Counted from the stretch's first letter, positions 1-8,503 are shown. The stretch is DNA of 16,130 nt from an uncultured Rhodospirillaceae bacterium (GCA_913041095.1 CAJWIB010000019.1:1-16130); one strand, 5' to 3'. Notes: a model not told the origin generated them from the letters alone. Made by a program: numbers and translations.

Positions 1-6
1 TATATA

Positions 7-1233
7 TTAAATTTTAGATGCTCGTAGTGCTTCTTCGGCGAGGCGGGCAACCGGTTTGTCGTTGATCGGGAAATGGGCCAAGGTTGCCAACAGGCCTAGG
101 ATAATACCGCCCCAGAAAATTAGATCGTAGCTGCCGGTGGTATCGAATACCCAACCGCCAAGCCAGATGCCCAAAAAGCTGCCGATCTGATGGCCAAGGA
201 AAGTAAAGCCAACCAATGTCGCCATATATTGAGTACCGAAAATTTGCACAACTAAGCCGGTCGTCAACGGCACCGTGCCCAGCCATAACATGCCCATAGC
301 GGCAGACAGAACAACCACCGTTAAGATGTTCATCGGTAGCAGAATAAAGCCCAGCATGACCAGGGCGCGAAGACTATACAGCGACGCCAGCAACATCTTC
401 TTTGAAGTGCGGTCACCGGCCAGTCCCCAGAGGATGCAGCCGATAATATTGAAGCCGCCAATCAAAGATAAAGCGGTGGCGCCGATCCAATCCGATTGGC
501 CGAGATCGCTCAAATAGGCCGGTAAATGAGCACCGATGAACATGGTTTGAAAGCCACAGACAAAATATCCGAATATTAAGAGCCGATAGCCGCCATGGCT
601 GCCAGCTTCCCGCATGGCGTCGAGAAAATTCTGTTCTGAGTGATCGTCATCTGCCCGCTCGTTACCGCCCGCCAGCGATGCAGTCAACGGCACGATAACG
701 GCCACCATAACTGCTAACAAGATCAAGGACATAATCCAGCCCTGTTCATTGATCAGCCATTGACCGACCGGCACCAAGATCAACTGGCCCGATGAGCCGC
801 CAGCGCTGCCGATACCCATCACAAGAGAGCGTTTCTCAGGCGGAAAACGGCGGGCAATAACTGACAGGACAATTGGAAATCCGGTCATGCTGAGGGCAAA
901 ACCAGTCAACACACCAATGCCGATGGTTGCATCCATAGGATCACTTGCTTGGGACATTATATAGAGGCCGCTCGCATATAGCACAGCGCCAATGGCAACC
1001 ACTTTGGCTGGGCCATAACGGTCTGCCAGATAGCCCATCATCGGTGTAGATATTCCCCAGATCAGACTTTGTAAGGCGACGGCAAAGGCAAATACTTCAC
1101 GGCCCCAGCCGAGATCTATACTAATCGGTTTCATATAAACACCGAGACTGGAGCGCACGCCAAAAGAAATGCACAATATGATGGTGCCTAAAATTAGCAC
1201 CAAAAAGGCTTTGTTGTTAAATCGGCCGGTCAT
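7..1233 (-). CDS. MFS family transporter, substrate unknown
   Basis: This 408-residue protein is an inner-membrane major facilitator superfamily permease that would move a small solute across the membrane by proton or solute coupling. The sequence is almost entirely hydrophobic helices, consistent with twelve segments. The loop after helix 2 carries the MFS signature GYLADRYGP (about residues 67-75), and the second half repeats the pattern (GLAGDRTSKK, about residues 270-279). A charged cytoplasmic linker with GGNERADDDHSEQ separates the two halves. The length is normal for the family and the ATG start gives a short positive N-terminus (MTGRFNNKAF). It is the last gene of a minus-strand group after msrA and the pseudogene. 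It has no visible connection to phosphonate or lipid genes, and the substrate cannot be read from sequence. Confidence 0.9.
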   Translation of the reverse strand: MTGRFNNKAFLVLILGTIILCISFGVRSSLGVYMKPISIDLGWGREVFAFAVALQSLIWGISTPMMGYLADRYGPAKVVAIGAVLYASGLYIMSQASDPMDATIGIGVLTGFALSMTGFPIVLSVIARRFPPEKRSLVMGIGSAGGSSGQLILVPVGQWLINEQGWIMSLILLAVMVAVIVPLTASLAGGNERADDDHSEQNFLDAMREAGSHGGYRLLIFGYFVCGFQTMFIGAHLPAYLSDLGQSDWIGATALSLIGGFNIIGCILWGLAGDRTSKKMLLASLYSLRALVMLGFILLPMNILTVVVLSAAMGMLWLGTVPLTTGLVVQIFGTQYMATLVGFTFLGHQIGSFLGIWLGGWVFDTTGSYDLIFWGGIILGLLATLAHFPINDKPVARLAEEALRASKI

Positions 1234-1296
1234 GCGATTGCCCTCGATAATTCCAATCCTAATGGCCTATCAGGTGTGAAGGGATTAAGCCAGCCT

Positions 1297-2124
1297 CTAA
1301 CTATTTGCAATTAATTTGCAGAAATATTTAGCGCTCATACCGATAACCACGCCTAATTTTTCGGCGGTTTTGTTGACCATCAAAAGTTCTCCGGTTTCAT
1401 ACATCAAAGTTGCATCTGATATGCGGGCTGACATGGCGCTGACGGTGGCGGCTGGAATGTCTTGCAAGCCAAGGGCAGGGAGGCGGTTGGTGCTCGAGAT
1501 ATCGGGACACATGCCGGCGTCGTGGAAAATAGCGGCTTTGACGGTAATGCCACGGGTGGGCCAGCGAGAAAAACACCGCCAACCAGGCCACCGTGGAAAC
1601 CAGTCAGCATGATCTTCCCGGCGTCATTTTCCTGGATAAGCAGCATGGTATCGAGGCCAATGACGCTGATGCCGTTAATCTTGCCCAATTTATGGCACAG
1701 CGGTTCATCGGAGGTGTCAGGTTCACCGGTGAATTGATTGGCTTTGCACAACAGCGTGGCGGCTTCCTGGCAAGGTTGCCCAGCTTCTACCCCAAGCTCT
1801 TCAGTGAGTATGTTAAAGTAACTAATAACACCCCGGGCCAGCATGTCCTCGCCGTCACTAATCGACGCAGTTTGAGAGTCAATGCAATCGGCAGCCATGC
1901 CCAGTTTTTGTAAATAGGGCAGGGCGGACAGTCCCGCTTCATCCTTACCGACGCCCGTATCATGAAAATCACTGCCCGGACACCAGCCTTGGCGGCCCGA
2001 GAGCTGGACCCGTTATCGCTTGTGAGCCAATGACAAAGACATTGTCGGCTGCCGTATCATCCAATTGGGTGGCGCTATCAAGTGGGATAATTTTGATCTC
2101 TGCATCTGCCATTGGATAATCCAT
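1297..2124 (-). pseudogene. Frameshifted gene for an uncharacterised two-repeat protein
   Basis: Read on the minus strand from ATG at 2124 (MDYPMADAEIKII), a continuous protein of about 275 residues can be rebuilt only by changing frame three times. The breaks lie near 2000 (after SQAITGPAL), near 1965 (between AVIF and HDTGVGKDEAG) and near 1549-1562 (between GGVFLAG and ITVKAAIFHDAG). The last segment ends FCKLIANS at 1297. The composite has no internal stop, so decay is recent, or these are assembly errors. The two halves look like an internal duplication: IFHDTGVGKDEAG...LPYLQKLGMAADCIDSQTASISDG resembles IFHDAG...LPALGLQDIPAATVSAMSARISDA. I recall similar unnamed proteins in Proteobacteria but know no function. 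It starts one base after the msrA stop, so it was probably translationally coupled to msrA. It fills the only stretch over 300 bp without an intact gene. Confidence 0.75.
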
Positions 2125-2125
2125 T

Positions 2126-2584
2126 TTAGTGCTGGCCCTGCTTTTTGAAATAGTGCTGGTGATAATCCTCGCCCATATAGAATGTATCAATCGGGGAGAG
2201 CTCGGTGACGATAGGATTGCGAAACCGATCGCCGTTTTCCAAAGCGGCTATAGAATCCTTAGCCGCTTTTTCTTGCTCAGCAGAATGAAAATAAATCACC
2301 GAGCGGTATTGGGTGCCGATATCGGGGCCTTGCCGGTTTAATGTTGTAGGATCGTGGATGGTCCAGAATACCTCAAGGAGTTCTTCGTAAGAGACTTTAG
2401 CCGGATCAAATTCTACCTCAACGACTTCCGCATGGCCCGTTTGACCGCTGCAAACTTGCTCATAAGTCGGGTCTGGTGTTGTGCCGCCGGCATAACCGAC
2501 CGGTGCTTCGATAACACCCGCGACTTTCCGAAAAGCATGTTCAATGCCCCAAAAACAACCGGCGCCAAAAGTTGCTTTTTCCAT
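2126..2584 (-). CDS. msrA: Peptide-methionine (S)-S-oxide reductase MsrA
   Basis: MsrA reduces the S-epimer of methionine sulfoxide in oxidised proteins and free methionine, using thioredoxin as reductant; it acts in the cytoplasm. The family signature GCFWG is at residues 9-13, with C10 as the catalytic cysteine. The downstream family blocks are all present: PVGYAGG, Y-x-Q-V-C-SGQTGHAE, DPTTLNRQGPDIGTQYRS and MGEDYHQHYF. At 152 residues it is at the short end of the family. It stops right after the EDYHQHYF block, so it lacks the C-terminal tail that carries the recycling cysteines in longer MsrAs; C45 or an external thiol would have to serve. A weak AGGA ribosome-binding site lies about 12 bases upstream of the ATG. 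It heads the minus-strand group msrA-pseudogene-MFS and is divergent from the IclR gene. Confidence 0.95.
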   Translation of the reverse strand: MEKATFGAGCFWGIEHAFRKVAGVIEAPVGYAGGTTPDPTYEQVCSGQTGHAEVVEVEFDPAKVSYEELLEVFWTIHDPTTLNRQGPDIGTQYRSVIYFHSAEQEKAAKDSIAALENGDRFRNPIVTELSPIDTFYMGEDYHQHYFKKQGQH

Positions 2585-2717
2585 TGCTATAAAATCCTTT
2601 ATTGTTCCCTGTTGTTTGAAAGGTAATTAATTGATGTTGAATGTCAAATTACACGATTACAAACCGACCGCCTAACGCGACCCGATTGTTGCAAAACGTG
2701 CAGAGAGTTGAAAAGTC

Positions 2718-2726
2718 TGCTAGAAT
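2718..2726 (+). promoter_or_regulatory. Extended -10 promoter element for the IclR-hpnM pair
   Basis: TGC-TAGAAT matches an extended -10 (TGn plus a 5/6 match to TATAAT), 26 bases before the ATG at 2753. No convincing -35 hexamer sits at the right distance, as expected for an extended -10 promoter. It lies in the 168-bp divergent gap between msrA and the IclR gene, where an IclR protein would typically bind its own operator; I see no clear palindrome there. Pattern match only. Confidence 0.4.
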
Positions 2727-2752
2727 ACCATTAAACAAAATCTTGGAATCTG

Positions 2753-3559
2753 ATGTCTAGCCTGGAACGCCTGTTAAGCATACTTGATCTCTATTCCGAA
2801 GCGGAACCGATCTGGACGCTTGAGGAAATCATGCGTGAGACCGGCTATGCGCGCTCGACCGCCTACCGTTATGTTAAGGAGCTCTGCGATTCCGGTCTGT
2901 TGATCTCTATCGGCAAAGGCGCGCATGTTCTGGGGCCCCGCTTTATCGAGTTTGACCGGCTAATCCGGAACACCGATCCATTGCTAATGGCGGCGCAAAA
3001 TATTATGCCGGGCCTTCATCAGGAATTTGGCGAATGTGTATTGCTGTTGAGTAGCCTTTATGGCGAAAAAGTTCTTTGTATCCACCAGGAACCACTAATT
3101 TCCGATTTTATTATCAGTTATGCGCGGGGTCGCCCGATGCCGTTGTTTTATGGTGCCACCGCCAAAATTATTCTCGCCAATCTACCTGAGCGCCGGTTGG
3201 TGAAGCTGTTCCTCAATCATCGCATCGAGATTGCCAAGGCCGGCCTCGGCGAAGAATGGGAGGATTTCAAAGAGCATTTGGCAGAGATGCGGCGGCTTGG
3301 TTATTGCATTTCCAAAAGTGAAGTTGATTTAGGCGTTGTCGGTGTTGGGACTGCCATCTTTGCCGATAACAAAACAGTTATCGGCAGCCTTACGCATGTT
3401 GTGCAGGGGGAAGGTGGAGATTTTGATGAAATGATTTCAGATCGTTTGATTGATGGCTGTAATCGTATTTCCATCGAAATTGCGAAAATTTTGGATGCCC
3501 ATGATGACCTAATCGACAGTTATTCGCCGGTTATTCCATTTAAAAAATCCTGTTCATAA
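2753..3559 (+). CDS. IclR family transcriptional regulator
   Basis: This is a 268-residue cytoplasmic DNA-binding regulator. The N-terminal winged helix-turn-helix (about residues 1-60) shows the IclR layout: SLERLLSILDLYSEAEPIWTL, then EEIMRETGYARSTAYRYVKEL as the recognition region, then SGLLI. A C-terminal IclR effector domain (about residues 75-255) follows, including RPMPLFYGATAKIILANLPERR and EMRRLGYCISKSEVDLGVVGVGTAIF, the usual ligand-pocket region. Length is typical. The start has a GGAA ribosome-binding site shortly before the ATG. It is divergent from msrA and lies only 12 bp upstream of the hpnM-like gene, so the two are probably co-transcribed. That placement suggests it controls the lipid-handling genes or itself; the ligand is unknown. 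IclR proteins usually sense small carboxylates or aromatics, but nothing here identifies one. Confidence 0.92.
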   Translation: MSSLERLLSILDLYSEAEPIWTLEEIMRETGYARSTAYRYVKELCDSGLLISIGKGAHVLGPRFIEFDRLIRNTDPLLMAAQNIMPGLHQEFGECVLLLSSLYGEKVLCIHQEPLISDFIISYARGRPMPLFYGATAKIILANLPERRLVKLFLNHRIEIAKAGLGEEWEDFKEHLAEMRRLGYCISKSEVDLGVVGVGTAIFADNKTVIGSLTHVVQGEGGDFDEMISDRLIDGCNRISIEIAKILDAHDDLIDSYSPVIPFKKSCS

Positions 3560-3571
3560 GGCTTTGCCCGA

Positions 3572-4195
3572 ATGAAGCAAATTAGGATTATTATTTTGAT
3601 CCTTGCTTTGGTTTTAAGCACGACTATAAGCGCAGCTAAAAAAACTTCCCCGACTAAAGTTATTGAGGAGTTTCATGCTGTTCTTTTGGCCGTGATGAAG
3701 GAAGCCAAATCATTAAGGGCGAAAGATCGCTACGCAAAACTGGAACCGGCTATTGTCGAGGCGTTTGATCTTGGTTTTATGATCAGGGTGGCCTCGGGCA
3801 CCGTCTGGCGTAAAGCTAGTGAAGAACATAGAAGTCAACTTACCGAAGCCTTTCGACGGATGAGTATTGCCACCTACACGTTTCGATTTAGGGACTATTC
3901 CGGTCAGCGGTTTGAAACGCTTAAATCAAGCGAGGGGCCACGTATGACTAAACTCATTCACACTCGGATTGTCAGCCCGCCGAAGAATAAAGACAAACAG
4001 GAACAGGTACGTAGGCTGACTTACGTAACCAAGCAAATTCGCGGGATGTGGAAAATTGTTGATGTTCTGTTGGATGGTGGGATCAGCGAATTATCGGTGA
4101 AACATTCTGAATACCGCACTATATTAAAAACCAAAGGGGTTGGCGTATTAGCTGAGCGTCTTAATAGAAAGGCAGATCAGTTGATTGCGGACTAA
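3572..4195 (+). CDS. hpnM: HpnM-like periplasmic lipid-binding protein (MlaC/Ttg2D family)
   Basis: This 207-residue protein begins with a Sec signal peptide (positive MKQIR, hydrophobic core IIILILALVLSTT, likely cleavage after ISA at residue 21), so it is exported to the periplasm. The mature part matches the MlaC/Ttg2D fold as found in the hopanoid-associated subfamily HpnM. It has an early helix with Y-A-K-L-EPAIVEAFDLGFMIRVASG, then FRRMSIATYTFRFRDYSGQRFE, and a late block with MWKIVDVLLDGGISELSVKHSEY. MlaC proteins carry single phospholipids between inner and outer membranes; HpnM is named from hopanoid loci without a fully worked-out role. It follows the IclR gene by 12 bp. Its stop is only 2 bp from the stop of the convergent flippase-like gene. 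Together with HpnN nearby it suggests lipid export. The family call is strong; the cargo is unknown. Confidence 0.85.
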   Translation: MKQIRIIILILALVLSTTISAAKKTSPTKVIEEFHAVLLAVMKEAKSLRAKDRYAKLEPAIVEAFDLGFMIRVASGTVWRKASEEHRSQLTEAFRRMSIATYTFRFRDYSGQRFETLKSSEGPRMTKLIHTRIVSPPKNKDKQEQVRRLTYVTKQIRGMWKIVDVLLDGGISELSVKHSEYRTILKTKGVGVLAERLNRKADQLIAD

Positions 4196-4197
4196 AT

Positions 4198-5190
4198 TTA
4201 GGTTTCTTCTTCAATGTGGGTGATGTCTGGCTTGGCAATGTAGAAAGCCGCCATACCCCAGCCAATCCAAATAATCTCGCGGGCGCGCCTGACCAACGCA
4301 ACGGCAAAACCGACTGTTGGCGAGCCGGTAACTGCTGCGCCGATGACCATAAAAGCCCCTTCCTGCGCGCCAATACTGGCTGGGATAACAAAGGTTGCGA
4401 CGCGCACCAATTGAGCGACCGCCTCAATGATCCAGGCCTCAGTCATTGTTATCGGATGGCCTAAGAAAAACATGGTGATGTAAATTTCGGTTACACCCAG
4501 CACCCAATTTACAAAAGCTAAAACAAAAGCAAAAGCAGCTCGGGCGTGATGGCATGTGTAAAACTCCACGAGTTTTTCATCGACATCCTTGATGTGATGC
4601 AGAATACCATCCAACCTCTGGAAAAATTTGTTTTTACTGAGTGCAGCGCTGGTCAAACTGGCAAGCTTAAAACGCTGGACGGCAAAAAAAAGAAAAATAA
4701 GAACGGTAATCACAACTAGTCCGGTGCTGGCAATCAAATTATATTTCTCATCCAGCACAGCGCTATCAAGCATCAAGAACACGCCGGCGATTAAGAACAG
4801 AATAAGGGCAACGGAATTGATGGTACGGGCGAGGATGATCGAAGCCACGCTTTCCCGATAATTAAATCCATAATGATTTTTGAGCAATACCGCTTTAACC
4901 GGCTCACCGCCCATACTGGCAGCAGGTAGCGTGTTGTTAAATGCCTCCCCGGCGAGCCGCATATTAAAAAAACGAAACAGCCATTTAGGCGTCAGCGGCG
5001 CTGATATAAAGGTTATTTGCCACGTTAATGAATCAAACAGAAAAGCCAGGAAATAGAAAAATAAAACGAGTAAAAATCCCCAGCCGATTTGACTGACGAG
5101 ATCCAATGTTTCGGAGATACTAGTTTGCTGAATAACCCATCCGAGGAGCGCCAAGCCGACCACAAAAAATATAATTTTGAAAATCTTCAT
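4198..5190 (-). CDS. Flippase-like integral membrane protein (UPF0104/LPG-synthase TM region, HpnL-type)
   Basis: This 330-residue inner-membrane protein has about eight hydrophobic helices and belongs to the family defined by the transmembrane region of lysylphosphatidylglycerol synthase (UPF0104). The family block is visible near residues 78-106 as LAGEAFNNTLPAASMGGEPVKAVLLKN, followed by ESVASIILARTINS. A second conserved segment near the C-terminus reads VRVATFVIPASIGAQEGAFMVIGAAV. Members act in lipid translocation or head-group handling. The hopanoid-locus protein HpnL belongs to this broad family, and the neighbouring HpnN and HpnM make that assignment attractive, but I cannot separate HpnL from other members by eye. 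It is the last gene of the operon with hpnN and a CDP-alcohol phosphatidyltransferase, starting 6 bp after the stop of the latter. It lacks the soluble acyl/aminoacyl-transferase half of MprF. Confidence 0.8.
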   Translation of the reverse strand: MKIFKIIFFVVGLALLGWVIQQTSISETLDLVSQIGWGFLLVLFFYFLAFLFDSLTWQITFISAPLTPKWLFRFFNMRLAGEAFNNTLPAASMGGEPVKAVLLKNHYGFNYRESVASIILARTINSVALILFLIAGVFLMLDSAVLDEKYNLIASTGLVVITVLIFLFFAVQRFKLASLTSAALSKNKFFQRLDGILHHIKDVDEKLVEFYTCHHARAAFAFVLAFVNWVLGVTEIYITMFFLGHPITMTEAWIIEAVAQLVRVATFVIPASIGAQEGAFMVIGAAVTGSPTVGFAVALVRRAREIIWIGWGMAAFYIAKPDITHIEEET

Positions 5191-5196
5191 TTTGAC

Positions 5197-5832
5197 CTAC
5201 TCGTGATAATTTTTTTCGCGGGAAGTTAAAAATAAAATCCAAAATACCTGCGCACCAATAGCAGCGGCGGGCAACAGCACCCACAATACATCCAAGAGGG
5301 TTAATGCCAGGACAATAAAACAAAAATCCGCGCGGAATAGCTCGCGGAAAACAAAGACTAAATATTCTACTATTGTTTCTGGTTGTGAGGTGTTAGCTAA
5401 TTCCTGAGAAGCATTTGGATCGTCAAAGAAAAAAACCAAGATGTAATTTATCGTTCCACCGATGCTGCCAAGCAGACCGAGCCAAAGCCAAATGTTATTT
5501 TGGGATTCTTGGCTGATGCCATATCCGAGGGCGGCAAAAAACCCAACATGGATAATCCAATCAACAAAGGAATCATATTTTCTGCCAAATTCTGTCGATA
5601 AATTCTTATATCGAGCCACTTCTCCATCACAATTATCGAATATATACGCTATAAAAATAAATGTACCGCCGATTATCCGGTCTTCAAAACCGCTGCGACT
5701 AATATAAAAGCATCCTGCTAATCCCAGAACCAAAGAAGCACTTGTTATCTGGTTGGGTGTAATCGGAAATTTGATAATGACGTTACTGACCGGGTTGGAG
5801 ACGTGCCGGATTAAGGGAAAGAGCGTGCTCAT
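5197..5832 (-). CDS. CDP-alcohol phosphatidyltransferase 1, intact catalytic motif
   Basis: This 211-residue membrane enzyme of the CDP-alcohol phosphotransferase family displaces CMP from a CDP- or CMP-activated group onto an alcohol acceptor. The complete family motif D-x2-D-G-x2-A-R-x8-G-x3-D-x3-D is present: D66, D69, G70, A73, R74, G83, D87 and D91. An upstream PITPNQIT block (residues 23-30) is typical. The rest is about six hydrophobic helices. The ATG overlaps the stop of hpnN in an ATGA junction (bases 5829-5832), so it is translationally coupled to the exporter, and the flippase-like gene follows 6 bp later. In context the activated donor may be CMP-AEP from the fused nucleotidyltransferase downstream, giving a phosphonolipid. 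That substrate is inferred; phosphatidyl-group transfer with CDP-diacylglycerol is the alternative. Confidence 0.9.
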   Translation of the reverse strand: MSTLFPLIRHVSNPVSNVIIKFPITPNQITSASLVLGLAGCFYISRSGFEDRIIGGTFIFIAYIFDNCDGEVARYKNLSTEFGRKYDSFVDWIIHVGFFAALGYGISQESQNNIWLWLGLLGSIGGTINYILVFFFDDPNASQELANTSQPETIVEYLVFVFRELFRADFCFIVLALTLLDVLWVLLPAAAIGAQVFWILFLTSREKNYHE

Positions 5833-8426
5833 TTAGTACCTGCTTTCGGCCACACAACCATTAGTGCTGGCAGGATTATTAAGGTGCAGATCAGGGACAA
5901 TGCAATAGCGATGGTGAGTAGTACACCCATGCTTGATGTGCCAGGATGATTGGAAAGAGCAATGCTGCCAAATGAGCCGATGGTGGTTAAGGCGCTGAAG
6001 ACAATGGCGCGCGGCGTTGACGTGGACATGACGCTCTGGCTGTATTGATCCCGATCCCGCAACACCAGGTGGATGGAGCCGGCAATACCGAGACCGAACA
6101 ACAATGGTAAGACAATGACATTGGCGAAATTGAACGGCAGGTTGAATAGCACTGAGGCAGCCAAGGTGAACAAGGCTGCGAGCAGAAGTGGTGCAAAAAT
6201 AAGCGCGATCTCACGGATGCTGTGCGTTAGAGCAAGAACCAGAATAACGATCAACACGAAAGTAATTGCCGCCGCGGCGCTAAAGGCTTGGATGACCGTG
6301 TTGCCGGCCTCTATAATAATAACAGGTGTTCCCGTTGCTGCCGGGGCAATTTGACGAACTGCTTTGACGAAAGCCGCCAATTCATGACGGTCACGCATAT
6401 TGCCCTTCGGATTGATCTCGACTTTGGCCCGGCCATCGGCAGCAATCTGGCGAGAGCGTAAGGCCGGTGGGATATCATTTAACGTAACCTCCACTGCATT
6501 GAGCGATGCTTTTAAATGCGTTAATTGACCGGGCAAACTGGCCAGCAAACGGTGTTCCAAATTTACCAAGGCATGGTCAGGATTTTCCGTTGATAAAAGA
6601 TTATTGAGAGCCGCTCCAAGATTTTTCACGCTGCTTGATAATTCAGATTTGGCTGATGTCTTTGTGAAAGCGCGAATTTCTTTTTGGAGGTTTATAGTTG
6701 CCCTCAGCCTTTCATTTTCTGTTGATTGAGTTGCCTTGGATGGCCCAGTGAGTGCGGGCCCTAAAATAAGAGTCAGATTTTCGACAATAGCGAGCTTGTC
6801 GTCTTGCTCGGTAGGCACTAGACTGGATAAGGTGACGATACTATCCACTTCTGGCAGCTTTTTTGCCCGCTCGGCCAATTGTTCAGCCGTGCTTAAGTCT
6901 TTGGCGAGGACCGTAATGCTGTAGAGATTGCCATTTCCATTTGCCATGAGATCAAAGAATGTTGCAACGGATTCCGTGCGGGTATCTTTTAAATTTAAGG
7001 GGTCAAAATCAAATATTACTTTTGGCGCAATAAAAAGAGACAAGACAGCGAGGAGGGTAGCCACACCAATAATTGGCCGGTGAGTTTTGGTGTTAGATGT
7101 AATTTTAACCGGTGTTGTCGTTGAGCTAGGTCCTGGCGGCATCAAGAATATCAAGGTCGGCAAAAGCGTAAGATTTGCAAAAAGAGCTATGAACATACCG
7201 CCGCCAGCAATTAACCCGAGCTCAGCTAAACCGATATAATCGGTTGGCAGGAAAGAGAAAAAACCAATCCCTGCGGCTACCGCCGATAAGCTTAATGTTC
7301 CGCCAACCCGCTCCGCAGTACTCGTAAGAGCGTCTAAAGGATTATCAGAAATCTCGCGGTATCGTAGCGCAAAGTGAATACCAAAATCGACGCTCAGCCC
7401 AATAAACAATACGGCAAAGGCAACTGAAATAAGATTGAGTGTGCCGACCGCCAGCGTGGCAAATCCCGCTGTCCATACCAGGCCGAAAATTAAAGTGATC
7501 AGCGTTGCCAAGACCAGCCGTAGCGATTTTAAGCCCCAAAAAAGTAAAACGAGGACGAGTGTTAAAGATAGAAGGCCCGCCAATCCTAAGCCATCAACCA
7601 CACTTTCAAGCTCTTCTTCGGCCAAAGGAACTGAGCCAGTAAGGCGCAGCCGCGCACCGAACTTATGCGTTAATTTTAATTCCCGGCCTATCTCGCGCAG
7701 GCGTTTGATCGCCTCAACTCCTGGTTGGAAGGAGCTAAAATCCGGTTTGGGTTGGATAACGATTATCCGCGTCGGACGTTTAGTTTTGTTGCCAGAAATA
7801 ATATTACGCCAAGACAATAGATCAGGTTTGTCAGCTGTTTGTGCTGAGATAATATCGGTGATGCTGCTGATCATCGGTCGCGCCTCACCAAGCAGTTCGG
7901 AGTTACTCTTACCATCTTTTAAAAAAAGGCTCAGTAGATCGAACAGGCCGGAAAGTGTCGGCCTGTTCCAAAGTGTGCCTAAAAATGGCTGCGCTGCAAT
8001 GAGCCGGTCCGATAGTTCGGCCAACTCATTTGTTTCAAGATAGAGCAGGCTGTTGCGTCGAAAAAAAGCCAGGCCAGCTGGATCAAACACCTCACCGAAT
8101 AGTTTGGGCTCCAAGCGCAATTGAGCACCAACTAGATCAGCGGCTTGGTTTACCAAATCCGCATTTCCGCCATCGATCACGACAACAATATTGTCGGAGA
8201 ATTGAGGGAAAGTCTCACTGAGGGCGATCGAGTTCTGCCGAAAAGACAAATCGGGCGATAACATGTCGGAGGTATCAGTGTTAATACCAATCTCGGTGAC
8301 TGTAATATAAAAAAGCGCGATTGTTGCGATAAACGACAGCAAGATCGTCGCAAAAGCATTACGGCACACCCAGCCTACCCATTGACTAATGGCACGGCGG
8401 AATGTTGATTTGGCCTTCGAGCTCAA
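5829..8426 (-). CDS. hpnN: HpnN-like RND/MMPL family lipid exporter
   Basis: This 865-residue inner-membrane protein of the RND superfamily has two copies of the unit of one helix, a large periplasmic loop and five helices. The first helix is near residues 20-46 and leads into GINTDTSDMLSPDLSFRQNS, a hallmark of HpnN-type exporters. The loop contains FFRRNSLLYLETNELAELSDRL, typical of HpnN. The first helix bundle carries GLSVDFGIHFALRYRE, the RND proton-relay region. The second copy begins near IIGVATLLAVLSLF followed by FDFDPLNLKDTRTES. HpnN moves hopanoids to the outer membrane in Rhodopseudomonas palustris (established for that species). The start is a TTG at 8426, because the frame upstream has a stop before any ATG; an AGGCAG site precedes it. 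It heads the operon with CDP-alcohol phosphatidyltransferase 1 and the flippase-like gene. The real cargo here could be a hopanoid or the phosphonolipid. Confidence 0.88.
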   Translation of the reverse strand: MSSKAKSTFRRAISQWVGWVCRNAFATILLSFIATIALFYITVTEIGINTDTSDMLSPDLSFRQNSIALSETFPQFSDNIVVVIDGGNADLVNQAADLVGAQLRLEPKLFGEVFDPAGLAFFRRNSLLYLETNELAELSDRLIAAQPFLGTLWNRPTLSGLFDLLSLFLKDGKSNSELLGEARPMISSITDIISAQTADKPDLLSWRNIISGNKTKRPTRIIVIQPKPDFSSFQPGVEAIKRLREIGRELKLTHKFGARLRLTGSVPLAEEELESVVDGLGLAGLLSLTLVLVLLFWGLKSLRLVLATLITLIFGLVWTAGFATLAVGTLNLISVAFAVLFIGLSVDFGIHFALRYREISDNPLDALTSTAERVGGTLSLSAVAAGIGFFSFLPTDYIGLAELGLIAGGGMFIALFANLTLLPTLIFLMPPGPSSTTTPVKITSNTKTHRPIIGVATLLAVLSLFIAPKVIFDFDPLNLKDTRTESVATFFDLMANGNGNLYSITVLAKDLSTAEQLAERAKKLPEVDSIVTLSSLVPTEQDDKLAIVENLTLILGPALTGPSKATQSTENERLRATINLQKEIRAFTKTSAKSELSSSVKNLGAALNNLLSTENPDHALVNLEHRLLASLPGQLTHLKASLNAVEVTLNDIPPALRSRQIAADGRAKVEINPKGNMRDRHELAAFVKAVRQIAPAATGTPVIIIEAGNTVIQAFSAAAAITFVLIVILVLALTHSIREIALIFAPLLLAALFTLAASVLFNLPFNFANVIVLPLLFGLGIAGSIHLVLRDRDQYSQSVMSTSTPRAIVFSALTTIGSFGSIALSNHPGTSSMGVLLTIAIALSLICTLIILPALMVVWPKAGTK

Positions 8427-8503
8427 TATTGTCTGCCTGTTATTGGTATGCCTTAAGTTTATCTCAAACTTGACACAACGAAACTACTTTAACACTTTGG
8501 CCT
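8427..8503. promoter_or_regulatory. Divergent promoter region between hpnN and CDP-alcohol phosphatidyltransferase 2
   Basis: These 77 bp separate two divergent starts and must hold promoters for both directions. On the plus strand a perfect TTGACA occurs at 8470-8475, with only a weak -10 (ACACTT/CACTTT near 8492-8498). If that were used, transcription would start almost on the ATG at 8504, giving a leaderless or near-leaderless message, in keeping with the poor ribosome-binding site there. On the minus strand TTGAGA (8467-8462) and AATAAC (8444-8439) are 17 bp apart but fit the TTG start poorly. Pattern match only. Confidence 0.3.

Noticed and set aside
1404..1898. Separate 164-codon gene inside the broken region
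   Set aside because: Its reading continues sensibly into neighbouring frames on both sides and its own 3' end runs into nonsense after GGVFLAG, so it is a fragment of the pseudogene.
4198..5190. Full-length MprF-type lysyl-phosphatidylglycerol synthase
   Set aside because: Only the transmembrane half is present; the soluble aminoacyl-transfer domain is absent, so a flippase-like/HpnL-type role is the better call.
7435..8043. Long open frame on the plus strand opposite hpnN (202 codons)
   Set aside because: It is antisense to a strongly conserved coding region, is rich in Ser/Arg/Pro with no family resemblance, and has no recognisable start signals.
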